NCBI RefSeq assembly: GCF_030505195.1
Contig: NZ_CP129672.1
Location: forward strand, 744,001 to 808,000
Direction of reading: 5' to 3'
Source of the DNA: Comamonas testosteroni
Lineage (GTDB): Bacteria > Pseudomonadota > Gammaproteobacteria > Burkholderiales > Burkholderiaceae_C
Length of the DNA stretch: 64,000 nt
Positions 38,202-47,596 of the stretch are shown here, piece after piece. The position numbers and the translations under genes were made by a program. The notes under the pieces are model-generated. The model worked only from the letters and a program-made list of their open reading frames with translations. It was not told the DNA's origin and searched no databases. Every line of letters starts with the position of its first letter. Positions within the stretch are counted from its first letter, which is position 1.

Positions 38202-38534
38202 TCAGAACGGGAACTTCATCCCGCCTGGCAGTCCAGGCATACCGGCAGTGATCTTGCCCATCTTCTCGTTGGAGGTCTCTTCGGCCTTGCGCACAGCCGC
38301 GTTGAAGGCAGCAGCCACCAGGTCTTCCAGCATGTCCTTGTCTTCGGCCAGCAGGCTGGGATCGATGGTGATGCGCTTGACGTCATGCTTGCAGGTCATC
38401 ACGACCTTGACCAGACCGGCACCGGATTCGCCTTCGACTTCGATATTGCCCAGCTCTTCCTGAGCCTTCTTCAGGTTGTCCTGCATGGCCTGAGCTTGCT
38501 TCATCAAACCGGCGAGTTGTCCTTTGTTGAACAT
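38202..38534 (-). CDS. YbaB/EbfC family nucleoid-associated protein
   Basis: A 110-residue small DNA-binding protein of the YbaB/EbfC family that usually sits between dnaX and recR, as it does here. It begins [28 protein letters not shown], a long amphipathic helix, and contains a conserved central sheet ([19 protein letters not shown]). It likely binds DNA as a dimer and affects nucleoid structure. It lies 27 nt from the dnaX stop. Confidence 0.94.
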   Translation of the reverse strand: MFNKGQLAGLMKQAQAMQDNLKKAQEELGNIEVEGESGAGLVKVVMTCKHDVKRITIDPSLLAEDKDMLEDLVAAAFNAAVRKAEETSNEKMGKITAGMPGLPGGMKFPF

Positions 38535-38561
38535 GAGAATTCCTTCTTTTGTTGAAACGCC

Positions 38562-40733
38562 TTATTCAGGCTGAATAGATATGGGCTTGATACTACCGGG
38601 CACGATTTTCGCGCCAAAGTCTCGCATCAAGGTTTGTACCTGCGGATTGCTTTTGACAATGTCCTCGGCCAGCAACTGGCTGGCTTGCCTTTCCAGGGCC
38701 AGCCGGCGGGCAGGACTGTCCGTCACCGGCCCTTGCTCAACCTGCAATTGTCGCGCATGACCGGCTGCTTCCAGCGCAGCACGCAGACGATCACGTGTGC
38801 CAGCCTGATTGAGCGAGTTGGACTCCACGCGCAGCCGCCACAGATCGCCTTCACGGCCCAGCAGCTGCGACTGCAGCGCCAGTTGCCGCGCCACAGCCAC
38901 CACGGCTTCGCTCTGCAGCAACTGCTGCACCACGCCAAACCACAGATCGCCCTCGGGGGTGCACTCCACAGGGGCTGCATCCTGGGCCGTGCTGACATAG
39001 CCACCGCTTGCGCTCTGGGCCGCCGGCTCGTCAGACTCCATGGGCGGCATGGCATGCAGGGGCTGGCCGACATCCAGGTCAGCATCATCACCCCAGCGCC
39101 CATCGTCAGACCAGCCCTCATCGGGCATGCCTGCCCAGGCCGCCTCGCTGGCATCCTGCTCTTCGGGAGCATCAGCCATATCGACGACCTCGGCGCTCTC
39201 GGACGCATCGTCGGCGGGCATTTGGCCTACCTCTGCGACAGCTTCATGATTCGCCGAGGGCATGGCTTGCTGAACCGCAGCAGGCTCAGGCGTCACCGCA
39301 GGAGCTGGCGATCGGGTCGGCTCCGGAGCGACCTGCACCACCGGCTCTGCTAGGGAATATGCAGCTGAATCCGAGCGATCGGCAACAGCTTGAATATGTT
39401 CTGGCTCGGCCATGCCGACCTCTGACGCAGGCTCCTGCTTTGGTGCGGACTCCGGTGCGGCTTTCGTAACAGGCTGCGGTACAGACGGGATGGACTGAGC
39501 CTGGGCCGATGGTGCCTCCATCGCTGCTGGCGGTGAAGCCGGTGGCTGCTGAATCGGATTCGGAGCCTGGACAACCGGACGGCTAGGCCTCAGCGCTGGA
39601 GTTTTTTTTTCAGCCGTGCCAGCTTCGGCGTTTTCCGGCTTGAAGGCCAGCAACCGCAGCAGCGCCATGGTCAACGCCGCATATTCATCGGGGGCCAGCC
39701 CCAGCTCTGCACGCCCATACAGGCAGATGCTGTAGAGCAGTTGAGTCTCGTCGCGCGGCATCAGACTGGCCAGTCGGTCCACTTCGGCGGCCTCGGGGTC
39801 GCTGGCATCCAGCGGCATATCGGGCACAGCCTGCAACACGGCCATGCGCTGCAGCACGGCGCACATTTCTTCCAGCGTCGATGCAGCAGACAGACCGTTG
39901 TGACGCAGCTCTTCGGAGACTTCCACCACCGTGCGCCCGTGCCCCTGCGCCAAGGCATCGATCAGGCGGAATACATGGCTGCGATCCACGCTGCCCAGCA
40001 TCTGGCGCACCGTCGCCTCCTGCAACTGGCCGCTGCCAAAGGCAATCGCCTGGTCGGTCAGGCTCAGCGCATCACGCATGGAACCACGTGCAGCACGCGA
40101 CAGCAGGCGCAGCGCCTGAGGCTCCGCCGGCACGCTTTCCTTATCCAGCACATGGGTCAGGTGCTCCAGAACCGTCTCGGGCGCCATCGGACGCAGATTG
40201 AACTGCAGGCAGCGCGAGAGCACAGTGACCGGCACTTTCTGCGGATCGGTCGTGGCCAGCACGAACTTCAGGTACTCCGGAGGCTCCTCCAGCGTCTTGA
40301 GCATGGCGTTGAAAGCGGTGTTTGTCAGCATGTGCACCTCGTCGATCATGAAGACCTTGAAGCGCCCCTGCACCGGCTTGTACACCGCCTGCTCCAGCAG
40401 GCTCTGCACCTCATCCACCCCCCGGTTGGACGCAGCGTCCAGCTCGGTGTAGTCGGGGAAACGCCCGCTATCGATTTCAGTGCATGCTGCGCAAACTCCG
40501 CAGGGGGTTGCGGTGATTCCACCGTTACCGTCCAGGCCCTGGCAATTCAGAGACTTGGCCAGAATGCGCGACACCGTGGTCTTGCCCACGCCACGTGTGC
40601 CCGTGAACAGATAGGCATGGTGCAGGCGCTGCTGGGTCAACGCATTGGTCAGAGCCTGAACCACGTGCTCCTGTCCCACCATTTCGGTGAAGGTACGGGG
40701 CCGGTATTTGCGAGCAAGCACTAAATAAGACAT
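38562..40733 (-). CDS. dnaX: DNA polymerase III subunits tau (and probably gamma)
   Basis: A 723-residue clamp-loader ATPase. The AAA+ core has the Walker A GTRGVGKTT and a four-Cys zinc knuckle (CQGL...CGVCAAC) in the first 90 residues, then the SRC motif SRCLQFNLRP. Domain III ends near residue 370. A Pro/Ala/Glu-rich linker follows to about 590, then the tau-specific C-terminus. An A9 run at 39602-39610 marks the end of domain III, where slippage would give a gamma form of about 383 residues. The start MSYLVLARKYRPRTF was chosen. Confidence 0.95.
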   Translation of the reverse strand: MSYLVLARKYRPRTFTEMVGQEHVVQALTNALTQQRLHHAYLFTGTRGVGKTTVSRILAKSLNCQGLDGNGGITATPCGVCAACTEIDSGRFPDYTELDAASNRGVDEVQSLLEQAVYKPVQGRFKVFMIDEVHMLTNTAFNAMLKTLEEPPEYLKFVLATTDPQKVPVTVLSRCLQFNLRPMAPETVLEHLTHVLDKESVPAEPQALRLLSRAARGSMRDALSLTDQAIAFGSGQLQEATVRQMLGSVDRSHVFRLIDALAQGHGRTVVEVSEELRHNGLSAASTLEEMCAVLQRMAVLQAVPDMPLDASDPEAAEVDRLASLMPRDETQLLYSICLYGRAELGLAPDEYAALTMALLRLLAFKPENAEAGTAEKKTPALRPSRPVVQAPNPIQQPPASPPAAMEAPSAQAQSIPSVPQPVTKAAPESAPKQEPASEVGMAEPEHIQAVADRSDSAAYSLAEPVVQVAPEPTRSPAPAVTPEPAAVQQAMPSANHEAVAEVGQMPADDASESAEVVDMADAPEEQDASEAAWAGMPDEGWSDDGRWGDDADLDVGQPLHAMPPMESDEPAAQSASGGYVSTAQDAAPVECTPEGDLWFGVVQQLLQSEAVVAVARQLALQSQLLGREGDLWRLRVESNSLNQAGTRDRLRAALEAAGHARQLQVEQGPVTDSPARRLALERQASQLLAEDIVKSNPQVQTLMRDFGAKIVPGSIKPISIQPE
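39602..39610 (-). promoter_or_regulatory. A9 slippage site in dnaX, predicted gamma-subunit signal
   Basis: The coding strand reads GAA AAA AAA ACT (codons 375-378). A one-base shift gives AAC TCC AGC GCT GAG GCC then a TAG stop; the other shift reaches TGA after three codons. Both alternative frames thus end within six codons, giving a protein of about 380 residues. Confidence 0.7.
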
Positions 40734-40823
40734 AGCCTCTGATTCTACGGGGCCGGGACATGCCAACAAGCCTGCTCCTGGAATCTCATTTCACAGCTCG
40801 CTGGGCTGTGTCTGTTTTGCATC

Positions 40824-40829
40824 TATAAT
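40824..40829 (+). promoter_or_regulatory. -10 element of the 4.5S RNA promoter
   Basis: A perfect TATAAT, eight bases before the start of the SRP RNA. No good -35 hexamer is visible at the usual spacing. Confidence 0.7.
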
Positions 40830-40836
40830 CGAGCAT

Positions 40837-40930
40837 GACGGGCCTCCTCGCATGGGGAAGCAGCCAACCGGGTCAGGTGGGGAACCAAGCAGCCCTAACT
40901 GTGGATACAGTGCCGAGATCAGGCTCGTCA
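40837..40930 (+). ncRNA. ffs: 4.5S signal recognition particle RNA
   Basis: A roughly 94-nt RNA with the SRP domain IV signature: GGTCAGGTGGGGAAC followed by CAAGCAGCCCTAAC, the symmetric and asymmetric loops that bind Ffh. The ends pair (GACGGGCCT with AGGCTCGTC). It is divergent from dnaX, a common bacterial neighbourhood. It folds with Ffh to target membrane proteins to FtsY. Boundaries are from pairing and are accurate to a few bases. Confidence 0.9.
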
Positions 40931-41173
40931 CCTTTCGATGGAAACCTCTTTACAGACAAGAGGCTGTCTTCCGAGAAAGGCCATTTTTCACCATGAACAA
41001 CACCATGCAGTAGCACTTTGCCCAGAAAAAGTGTTTCGCATCGACGCCCCATGCCTGGGGTCTCAACCTGATTCCAGAGGCGGCAGCGACCCGGTCAGAG
41101 CTAAACCCGTCATTGCCTCAAGATCTCCCGCAGGCAATTGACAGACAAGAGCCACAACCAAGAGATCAGATGC
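40931..41173. other. Intergenic stretch downstream of the 4.5S RNA
   Basis: Between the 4.5S RNA and the terminator at 41174. A 67-codon open frame at 40938-41141 has no recognisable features or strong ribosome site, and I do not call it a gene. Nothing else was recognised. Confidence 0.5.
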
Positions 41174-41199
41174 AAAAAGGCCGCAATTGCGGCCTTTTT
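41174..41199. terminator. Bidirectional intrinsic terminator after rimO
   Basis: A perfect palindrome, AAAAAGGCCGCAA/TTGCGGCCTTTTT, about 47 nt past the rimO stop. Confidence 0.92.
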
Positions 41200-41245
41200 G
41201 TTCTTACCGGATTGACAGGGCGCCGCACAGCGGCGCCATGGAAAC

Positions 41246-42643
41246 TCAAACCGGAACGCCCACCAGATCATGCCCCTGCGTGCCCACGATGCGCACGCTG
41301 ATCAGCTCACCCACCTTGTAGGTCTTGCTGGCCTTTTCGGGCGGCTGGATGTGAACCACGCCGTCGATCTCGGGGGCATCGGCATAGGTTCGGCCCACAC
41401 CGCCCTTTTTGCCCAGGCTGACAGCCTTGTCCACCAACACCTTCATGACCTGGCCCACCCGGCGCTGCAAACGCTTGGTGGAGACTTCCTCGGCCACTTC
41501 CATGAAACGCGCACGACGCGCTTCGCGCACCTCTTCGGGCAGCATGCCAGGCAGCTCGTTGGCGGTGGCGCCTTCGACAGGGCTGTAGGCAAAGCAGCCG
41601 GCACGGTCGATCTCGGCTTCGCGAATAAAGTTAAGCAGATGCTCGAACTCCTCCTCGGTCTCGCCGGGGAAACCGGCAATGAAGGTGGAACGAATCACCA
41701 GCTCGGGGCAGATCTTGCGCCATTCGCGGATACGGTCCAGGTTCTTTTCGCCCGATGCGGGTCGCTTCATGCGCTTGAGCACATCGGGGTGGCTGTGCTG
41801 CAAGGGCACGTCCAAGTAAGGCAGGATCTTGCCCTCGGCCATCAAGGGCAGGACCGCATCCACGGTGGGATAGGGGTAGACATAGTGCAGACGCACCCAG
41901 GCACCGTGCTGCTGCGCCAGCTTGCCCAGCTCGTCGGCCAGCTCCAGCATGCGGGTCTTGACGGGCTTGCCGTCCCAGAAGCCGGTACGGTACTTCACAT
42001 CCACACCATAGGCCGAGGTATCCTGGCTGATCACCAACAGCTCTTTCACGCCCCCTTCGAACAGCGCCTTGGCCTCCTTGAGCACATCGCCGATCGGACG
42101 CGAGACCAAATCGCCGCGCATGCTGGGGATGATGCAAAAGGTGCAGCGATGGTTGCAGCCTTCGGAAATCTTCAGATAGGCATAGTGCTTGGGCGTGAGC
42201 TTGATGCCAGCATCGCCAAAGCTGCCAGGCACCAGGTCCACGAACGGGTCGTGCGGCTTGGGCAGATGAGTGTGCACCGCATCCATCACTTCCTGCGTCG
42301 CATGGGGTCCCGTGACTGCCAGCACGCTGGGATGCACTTCGGCCACCATGGTGGAGCCACCCTCTTTGCCAGCCTTGGCACCCAGGCAACCGGTCACGAT
42401 CACCTTGCCGTTGGCTGCCAGAGCTTCGCCAATGGTGTCCAGACTTTCCTTGACGGCATCGTCGATGAAGCCGCAGGTGTTGACGATGACCAAATCCGCG
42501 CCTTCAAAGGTCTTGGAAGTCTGGTAACCCTCGGCGCTGAGCTGCGTGAGAATCAGCTCGCTATCAGTCAAGGCCTTGGGGCACCCGAGTGATACCATAC
42601 CTATACGGGGAATTTGATCTTTCTGGGAGATGGCTTCAGTCAT
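41246..42643 (-). CDS. rimO: Ribosomal protein uS12 methylthiotransferase RimO
   Basis: A 465-residue radical SAM enzyme that methylthiolates Asp88/89 of ribosomal protein S12. The N-terminal UPF0004 domain holds three cluster cysteines ([31 protein letters not shown]). The radical SAM motif is CNHRCTFC at about residue 165, and a TRAM domain closes the protein at about 400-460. The start [13 protein letters not shown] at 42643 is directly overlapped by the start of the prophage recombinase on the other strand. The coding sequence stays intact, but its natural promoter may now lie beyond the prophage. Confidence 0.95.
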   Translation of the reverse strand: MTEAISQKDQIPRIGMVSLGCPKALTDSELILTQLSAEGYQTSKTFEGADLVIVNTCGFIDDAVKESLDTIGEALAANGKVIVTGCLGAKAGKEGGSTMVAEVHPSVLAVTGPHATQEVMDAVHTHLPKPHDPFVDLVPGSFGDAGIKLTPKHYAYLKISEGCNHRCTFCIIPSMRGDLVSRPIGDVLKEAKALFEGGVKELLVISQDTSAYGVDVKYRTGFWDGKPVKTRMLELADELGKLAQQHGAWVRLHYVYPYPTVDAVLPLMAEGKILPYLDVPLQHSHPDVLKRMKRPASGEKNLDRIREWRKICPELVIRSTFIAGFPGETEEEFEHLLNFIREAEIDRAGCFAYSPVEGATANELPGMLPEEVREARRARFMEVAEEVSTKRLQRRVGQVMKVLVDKAVSLGKKGGVGRTYADAPEIDGVVHIQPPEKASKTYKVGELISVRIVGTQGHDLVGVPV

Positions 42644-44294
42644 GGGGGATTCTGCAAAAAATGGTTTGGTGTATAGCTATCTGCGGTTCTCTGATCCAAA
42701 GCAATCGGCAGGCGGCAGCACAGACCGGCAGCTTGCATATGCTGCCAAGTGGGCTGCCGAGCACGACCTCAAACTTGATACCCATCTATCGTTAAGGGAC
42801 GAGGGGCTTTCTGCCTACCATCAGCAGCACATCAAATCAGGCGCCCTGGGCGTGTTCCTGCGTGCTGTTGAAGAGGGGCGCGTTCCCTTTGGCTCAGTGC
42901 TCATTGTTGAGGGCTTAGACCGCCTATCTCGCGCCGAACCCATCCAGGCACAGGCGCAACTGGCCCAGATTGTAAATGCGGGCATCACTGTGGTCACTGC
43001 AAGCGACGGGAAGACCTACAGCCGGCAGCGGCTGAAGGACAACCCGATGGACCTTGTCTATAGCCTGCTGGTGATGATTCGCGCTCATGAAGAGTCGGAC
43101 ACCAAGAGCAAGCGGGTCAAGGCAAGCGTTCGCCGTCTGTGCGAAAAATGGATTGATGGCTCCTACCGGGGACGCGTTGAGCAGGGACACGACCCGGCGT
43201 GGCTCACACGCAATGACGCCGACGGCTGGGACTTCAAGCCCGAGACGGTCAAAGCCATTCTGCTCGTGATCGAAATGTACAAGCAAGGCTTGGGCGGCAA
43301 GCGAATTATTGAAAAGCTGAACGCCGAGGGTCTGCGCATGTACCCGACGAGCAAGGAAAATCAAACGCTTCAGGTCTACCGCATCACCAAAATGCCCCAG
43401 CTGGCAGGACATAAGCCCATCAGCGTGGACGGTGACGAGTACCTGCTCAAAGGCTATTACCCCCCACTGCTGTCAGAGGTTGAATGGGAGGACCTGCAAC
43501 GGATCGTCAAGAGCACTGGACGCCGCAGGGTGAAGGGCGACCTGCCGCACGTGATCACCGGAATCGGCATCACGTACTGCGGCTACTGCGGACACCCCAT
43601 GGCCGGACAGCACCTGGCCAGCAAGAAACGGCTACCGGATGGCCGGATTCGGGATGGCTACAGGCGTCTGCTGTGCTCGGCCGCGGCCACCTTCAGCGCA
43701 GTCTGCCCGGTCCGTGGCTCTACCTCAGTGGCCCCCATCGAGCGAGCAATCATGTCTTACTGCTCCGACATGATGAACTTGCAGGGCCTGTTTGAAGCCG
43801 ATACCAGTTCCGAAAGCCGCAAAGAGCTCCTGAAGGCGCAAAAGAATGTCGAAGCGATAAAGGCCCAGCTCGACAAGCTGACAGATGCCATGCTCGCCTC
43901 GGCAGATGAAGGAATACCACTCACCTTTGCCCGTCGCGCCCGCCAGCTGGAAGAAGATCTAGCAATCGCGGAGAAAACGCTGGCAGCCCAGGAACGCGAT
44001 ATCGCCATGCTCGCCCGACGCGACATATCTGGTGCTGATGAGAAATGGCGGGCACTCGCTGCCGGCGTGGAAGCCCAGGACATAGAGACACGACTGCAAG
44101 CACGCCAGCTTGTCGCTGACACCTTCAGCCGCATATCGGTCTACCACCATGGTCTGCGTCCCAATCACACACCGAAGTCCCGTGACTACTACATCGACCT
44201 GATGCTGGTAGCCAAAGGTGGAAGCTCCAGATGGCTTCGCATCGACCGGGATGGCAACTGGGTACACGGCGAAAACTACGAAGTCGCTGACTAA
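42642..44294 (+). CDS. Large serine recombinase, phage integrase
   Basis: A 550-residue integrase. The N-terminal resolvase domain has the catalytic Ser17 in [11 protein letters not shown] and the DRLSRAE motif. A recombinase domain follows at about 165-260, then a zinc ribbon ([20 protein letters not shown]) at about 305-350 and a coiled-coil stretch at about 390-450. It integrates the phage by recombining attP with attB. The ATG at 42642 overlaps the rimO start codon on the opposite strand; an in-frame ATG at 42630 would lie inside rimO. A separate recombination directionality factor was not found. Confidence 0.93.
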   Translation: MGDSAKNGLVYSYLRFSDPKQSAGGSTDRQLAYAAKWAAEHDLKLDTHLSLRDEGLSAYHQQHIKSGALGVFLRAVEEGRVPFGSVLIVEGLDRLSRAEPIQAQAQLAQIVNAGITVVTASDGKTYSRQRLKDNPMDLVYSLLVMIRAHEESDTKSKRVKASVRRLCEKWIDGSYRGRVEQGHDPAWLTRNDADGWDFKPETVKAILLVIEMYKQGLGGKRIIEKLNAEGLRMYPTSKENQTLQVYRITKMPQLAGHKPISVDGDEYLLKGYYPPLLSEVEWEDLQRIVKSTGRRRVKGDLPHVITGIGITYCGYCGHPMAGQHLASKKRLPDGRIRDGYRRLLCSAAATFSAVCPVRGSTSVAPIERAIMSYCSDMMNLQGLFEADTSSESRKELLKAQKNVEAIKAQLDKLTDAMLASADEGIPLTFARRARQLEEDLAIAEKTLAAQERDIAMLARRDISGADEKWRALAAGVEAQDIETRLQARQLVADTFSRISVYHHGLRPNHTPKSRDYYIDLMLVAKGGSSRWLRIDRDGNWVHGENYEVAD

Positions 44295-44374
44295 TCCACA
44301 GCGCCGTGAGAACAAAGACCCCATGCGCTGGCAGCAGGGGTTTTCAATATTCGCCCAGAAAAGGCGGATATATA

Positions 44375-44390
44375 CTGTATGCATGTACAG
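44375..44390 (+). promoter_or_regulatory. LexA (SOS) box upstream of umuD
   Basis: CTGTATGCATGTACAG fits the 16-nt LexA consensus CTGT-N8-ACAG exactly. It lies 19 bases before the chosen umuD start, so umuDC should be induced by DNA damage. Confidence 0.9.
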
Positions 44391-44409
44391 TCATCGACTC
44401 TTGAGCGGC

Positions 44410-44823
44410 ATGCCCGTCCAACTCACTGCCTCCCCAGTTGCTTTGCCTCTGGCAGATTGCAGCGTGCGCGCGGGCTTCCCCTCTCCAGCCGAGGACTTCT
44501 CTGGCAAAAGGCTGGACATTGCCGAGCTGCTGATTGAGCACCCGCAGGCCACGTTCCTGCTGAGGGTGGCCGGGCCATCCATGCGCGAGTACGGCATCGA
44601 CGACGGCGACCTCATCGTGGTGGACAGGGCACTGCGCGCCCGTCATGGCAGCATCGTTGTGGCCGTTCTTGACAATGACTTCACAGTCAAAGTCTTGTAC
44701 AACGCTGGCGGCAATTTCAGGCTCCGGGCCGGCAACCCCACCTACCCCGACATCGTCCCCAAAGAAAACCAAGAGCTAGAAATCTGGGGCGTGGTCAAGT
44801 CCTGCATCAAGCGCTTTGCATGA
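44410..44823 (+). CDS. umuD: UmuD-like SOS protease/error-prone repair subunit
   Basis: A 137-residue LexA-like peptidase. The self-cleavage site is A21-G22 in VRAGFPSPAEDF, equivalent to the Cys-Gly of E. coli UmuD. The catalytic pair is Ser57 (AGPSMREYGI) and Lys94 (FTVKVLYN). UmuD' joins UmuC as polymerase V. The start at 44410 is preferred; an ATG at 44383 lies inside the LexA box. The gene is followed six bases later by umuC. Carriage by the phage may raise lesion bypass during SOS. Confidence 0.92.
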   Translation: MPVQLTASPVALPLADCSVRAGFPSPAEDFSGKRLDIAELLIEHPQATFLLRVAGPSMREYGIDDGDLIVVDRALRARHGSIVVAVLDNDFTVKVLYNAGGNFRLRAGNPTYPDIVPKENQELEIWGVVKSCIKRFA

Positions 44824-44829
44824 GCATGT

Positions 44830-46128
44830 ATGTTCGCGCTTATCGACGGCAACAACTTCTACGTCAGCTGCGAGCGGGCTTTCCGGCCTGCGCTCCAGGG
44901 CATTCCTGTTGTTGTCCTGAGCAATAACGACGGCTGCGCCATCTCACGCTCCGACGAGGCCAAGGCCTTAGGCGTGAAGATGGGGCAGCCGTTTTTTCAA
45001 TTGCGCGATCTGGTAGAGCACAAGGGGCTTGTCTGCCTCTCACCAAACTTTGAGCTGTACGGCGACATGAGCGACCGCATGATGTCGCTGGCTGCCGGCC
45101 TGGGCCCTACCCAGGAAATCTACAGCATCGATGAATCATTCATCGGGGATCTGGACGGCGTGCGTGATCTAACCCGGCGCGCCTTCGCCATTCGCGCACG
45201 GATTCTGAAATGGACCGGCATACCCACTTGCGTGGGCCTGGCCCCCACCAAGACCCTGGCCAAGCTCTGCAACCACGTCGCCAAGGACTCGGAGCGCAAG
45301 CCTGGCAGCTACCCTGCCGAGCTGCAGCGAGTCTGCAATTGGGCCGAGCTGACCGAGCAGCAACGCGCCGACATTCTCGGCCGCACCGCCGCCGGCGAGG
45401 TCTGGGGCGTGGGCCGGCGCATCTCTGCCCAGCTGGCCGAGCAGGGCGTGCTGACCGCATTGGACCTGGCCAGGCTGCCCGCCCATGCCGCGCGCGATGG
45501 CTGGAGCGTGGTGCTGGAGCGCACTGTGCGCGAGCTGCAAGGCGTGAGCTGCATGACGCTGGAGACGGCCCCTGCCGCCAAAAAGCAGATTGCATGCACC
45601 CGCAGCTTCGGCCACCCCATCACCACCCTGCCCCCATTGATTGAAGCCGTGAGCGAATTTGCAACCAGGGCCGCAGAAAAGCTCCGCGCTGGTGGCTTGC
45701 GCGCAGGCGCCCTGCATGTTTTCGCGCACACCTCGCCATTCAGGCCCGGCCGCAGGTTCTACGAAACGGCCGTGATTCAACTCCAGCCACCCTCATCAGA
45801 CACCAAGGCTCTAGTCAACGCGGCCGTGCGTGGGTTGCGCTTGATCTACCAGCCTGGCTATCAGCTCGCCAAAGCCGGCGTCATGCTGCAGGATCTGTGC
45901 CCCACTGATGTGCAGCAAGGCGATCTGCTATTTCAGGAACCCTGCCGCGATCAAAGCAAGCTGATGGAAGCCATGGATAAGGTCAACAAGCGCTTCGGCA
46001 AGGGCACGGTGCATGTCGCCAGCACCGGCGTGCCCGAGCAGGACGAGAGCGGCTGGCGCATGCGCCAAGAGCGCCGCACGCCGCGCTATACGACCAAGCT
46101 GCATGAGATACCTATTGCACGTGCTTAA
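44830..46128 (+). CDS. umuC: Y-family DNA polymerase V catalytic subunit
   Basis: A 432-residue error-prone polymerase. The catalytic carboxylates are visible: Asp6 in FALIDGNNFYVSCERAF and the SIDESFIGD motif at about 99-107. GVGRRISAQLAEQGVLTALDLA is the helix-hairpin-helix region and a C-terminal little-finger domain follows (ending near residue 350). The gene begins six bases after umuD and is SOS-controlled by the shared LexA box. Length is normal. Confidence 0.95.
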   Translation: MFALIDGNNFYVSCERAFRPALQGIPVVVLSNNDGCAISRSDEAKALGVKMGQPFFQLRDLVEHKGLVCLSPNFELYGDMSDRMMSLAAGLGPTQEIYSIDESFIGDLDGVRDLTRRAFAIRARILKWTGIPTCVGLAPTKTLAKLCNHVAKDSERKPGSYPAELQRVCNWAELTEQQRADILGRTAAGEVWGVGRRISAQLAEQGVLTALDLARLPAHAARDGWSVVLERTVRELQGVSCMTLETAPAAKKQIACTRSFGHPITTLPPLIEAVSEFATRAAEKLRAGGLRAGALHVFAHTSPFRPGRRFYETAVIQLQPPSSDTKALVNAAVRGLRLIYQPGYQLAKAGVMLQDLCPTDVQQGDLLFQEPCRDQSKLMEAMDKVNKRFGKGTVHVASTGVPEQDESGWRMRQERRTPRYTTKLHEIPIARA

Positions 46129-46304
46129 GGACTGGCGCTTAACCCAGGTGACGTCAATAGCGTCTAGATACATTCATTCCCTGCTCGACAACCAAAGATT
46201 CTTTCGATGCACAAGAAAATTCGATCACATGTAGCTTCACATTAATTTTCTGCAACAATCCATCTGCACAAACTCAATAGAATCAAATTATTTTCAGGGA
46301 CAGC

Positions 46305-47480
46305 ATGCCATCCATATCCACAAAAGAACTAAAAAGGGCCGTCATTAGTGGGAAAGTCGGCGCGATCACAATTGACACATCAATAGTAGAACGCCATCAG
46401 TTTGGCTTTGAAGTTGGCGTCCTCGCCTTGATGTCGCAATTTAGTAGGTCGGACGTAACTCATCTAATTCCAGACATCGTCCTTCACGAAATTACTGCTC
46501 ATCTGAAAAAAGAGTCTATCCTCCAAAAGAGCAAAGCAACCAACGCACTAAAGCCACTTGGGAACTCATGGGGGATAGACAAAGAGAAGCGAACAGAAGC
46601 ACTTCGAGTTTTGTTTGGAGAACAGTCGGGTGAAGAGAGAACACAAGAGCGCTTGCAAGAGTTTCTTGATAACACCAGTGCGACCGTGCTTTCATGTGCC
46701 GAGTTCGTAGGCATAGGCGAGTTGCTATCGCGCTTCATTGAAACAAAGCCGCCATTTGGCACCAAAGAGGCGAAGAAGAACGAATTTCCAGATGCAGTCG
46801 CATTACTAGGGCTTGAGGGGTGGGCTCGAAAAAACGACACAACAGTCGTCGCTGTCTCTACAGACGGAGATTGGAAGCAATTCTGCGCAAGCTCAGATTT
46901 GATCTACATTGTGGACAATCTAGCGCATGCGCTCTCCGTTTTCCAAAGCGACGCAGATGAGGCAGCAGATCTATTTAAGACCATGCTGCTGCGTAACGAG
47001 GTCGCAGATGTCGAAGTGACAATTAACGAAGCCTTGAATTTCCAATCAGACAAGATAGAAATTCATGTGGAGGCATACTCGCAATGGAGTTACGATGAAG
47101 ACGCACCTGACATCTCGTTTGAGCCTGATAAACCACTTCTAGAGCAGATCCAGGAGTTTGATGTAGTTGAGTACGAAAGCAATACACTGGTAATTCAGAC
47201 CACTGTATCAATGAACGTTACAGCAGCGATCAGTTTTGGATTGGACCAATGGGACTCCATTGACCGCGAGTACCTTCACCTTGGCAATGCAACGAGGTCT
47301 TGTACAGAACTAACCGACTTAAACCTCATCCTCACCATCGTTTTCGAAAATGGCAGCGCATCGATCGATCACGTTGAACTGCTCCCAACTGGGATTTCGA
47401 TGGACTTTGGTGAGTTAGAGCCTGACTGGATGCACGGACCAGACGATCATGATGAGATGGAGGAGGAGGGATCCATCTAA
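46305..47480 (+). CDS. PIN-domain (DUF4935-like) protein of unknown function, probable cargo
   Basis: A 391-residue protein. The first roughly 200 residues form a PIN-like nuclease domain: Asp24 (ITIDTSIVERHQF), Asp57 and Glu62 (IPDIVLHEITAH), Asp163 (FPDAVALLGLEGWA) and Asp187/Asp189 (VAVSTDGDWKQF). This matches the DUF4935 pattern. The remaining roughly 190 residues are acidic and not recognised, with a beta-rich look. GC content is clearly below the neighbours, and an AT-rich 176-bp gap precedes it with an AGGGACAG ribosome site. It lies between umuC and the late terminator, a place where phages carry accessory genes. A phage-exclusion or RNA-cutting role is possible but untested. Confidence 0.6.
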   Translation: MPSISTKELKRAVISGKVGAITIDTSIVERHQFGFEVGVLALMSQFSRSDVTHLIPDIVLHEITAHLKKESILQKSKATNALKPLGNSWGIDKEKRTEALRVLFGEQSGEERTQERLQEFLDNTSATVLSCAEFVGIGELLSRFIETKPPFGTKEAKKNEFPDAVALLGLEGWARKNDTTVVAVSTDGDWKQFCASSDLIYIVDNLAHALSVFQSDADEAADLFKTMLLRNEVADVEVTINEALNFQSDKIEIHVEAYSQWSYDEDAPDISFEPDKPLLEQIQEFDVVEYESNTLVIQTTVSMNVTAAISFGLDQWDSIDREYLHLGNATRSCTELTDLNLILTIVFENGSASIDHVELLPTGISMDFGELEPDWMHGPDDHDEMEEEGSI

Positions 47481-47559
47481 AATGGGCTCGGCCATATTTT
47501 TTACTCAGATCTGAAATGCCTTTGATCGAAGGCTACTGATCAAGCTCCAAACGCAAAAC

Positions 47560-47596
47560 AGCGCCCCGACACCAATCAAGGTATCGGGGCGCTTTT
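47560..47596. terminator. Terminator between the PIN gene and the lysis genes
   Basis: AGCGCCCCGA, loop, TCGGGGCGCTTTT. It lies between convergent genes and also ends the minus-strand late operon. Confidence 0.85.

Noticed and set aside
40938..41141. A 67-codon open frame after the 4.5S RNA
   Set aside because: No ribosome site, domain or conserved composition; it overlaps RNA 3' flank structure.
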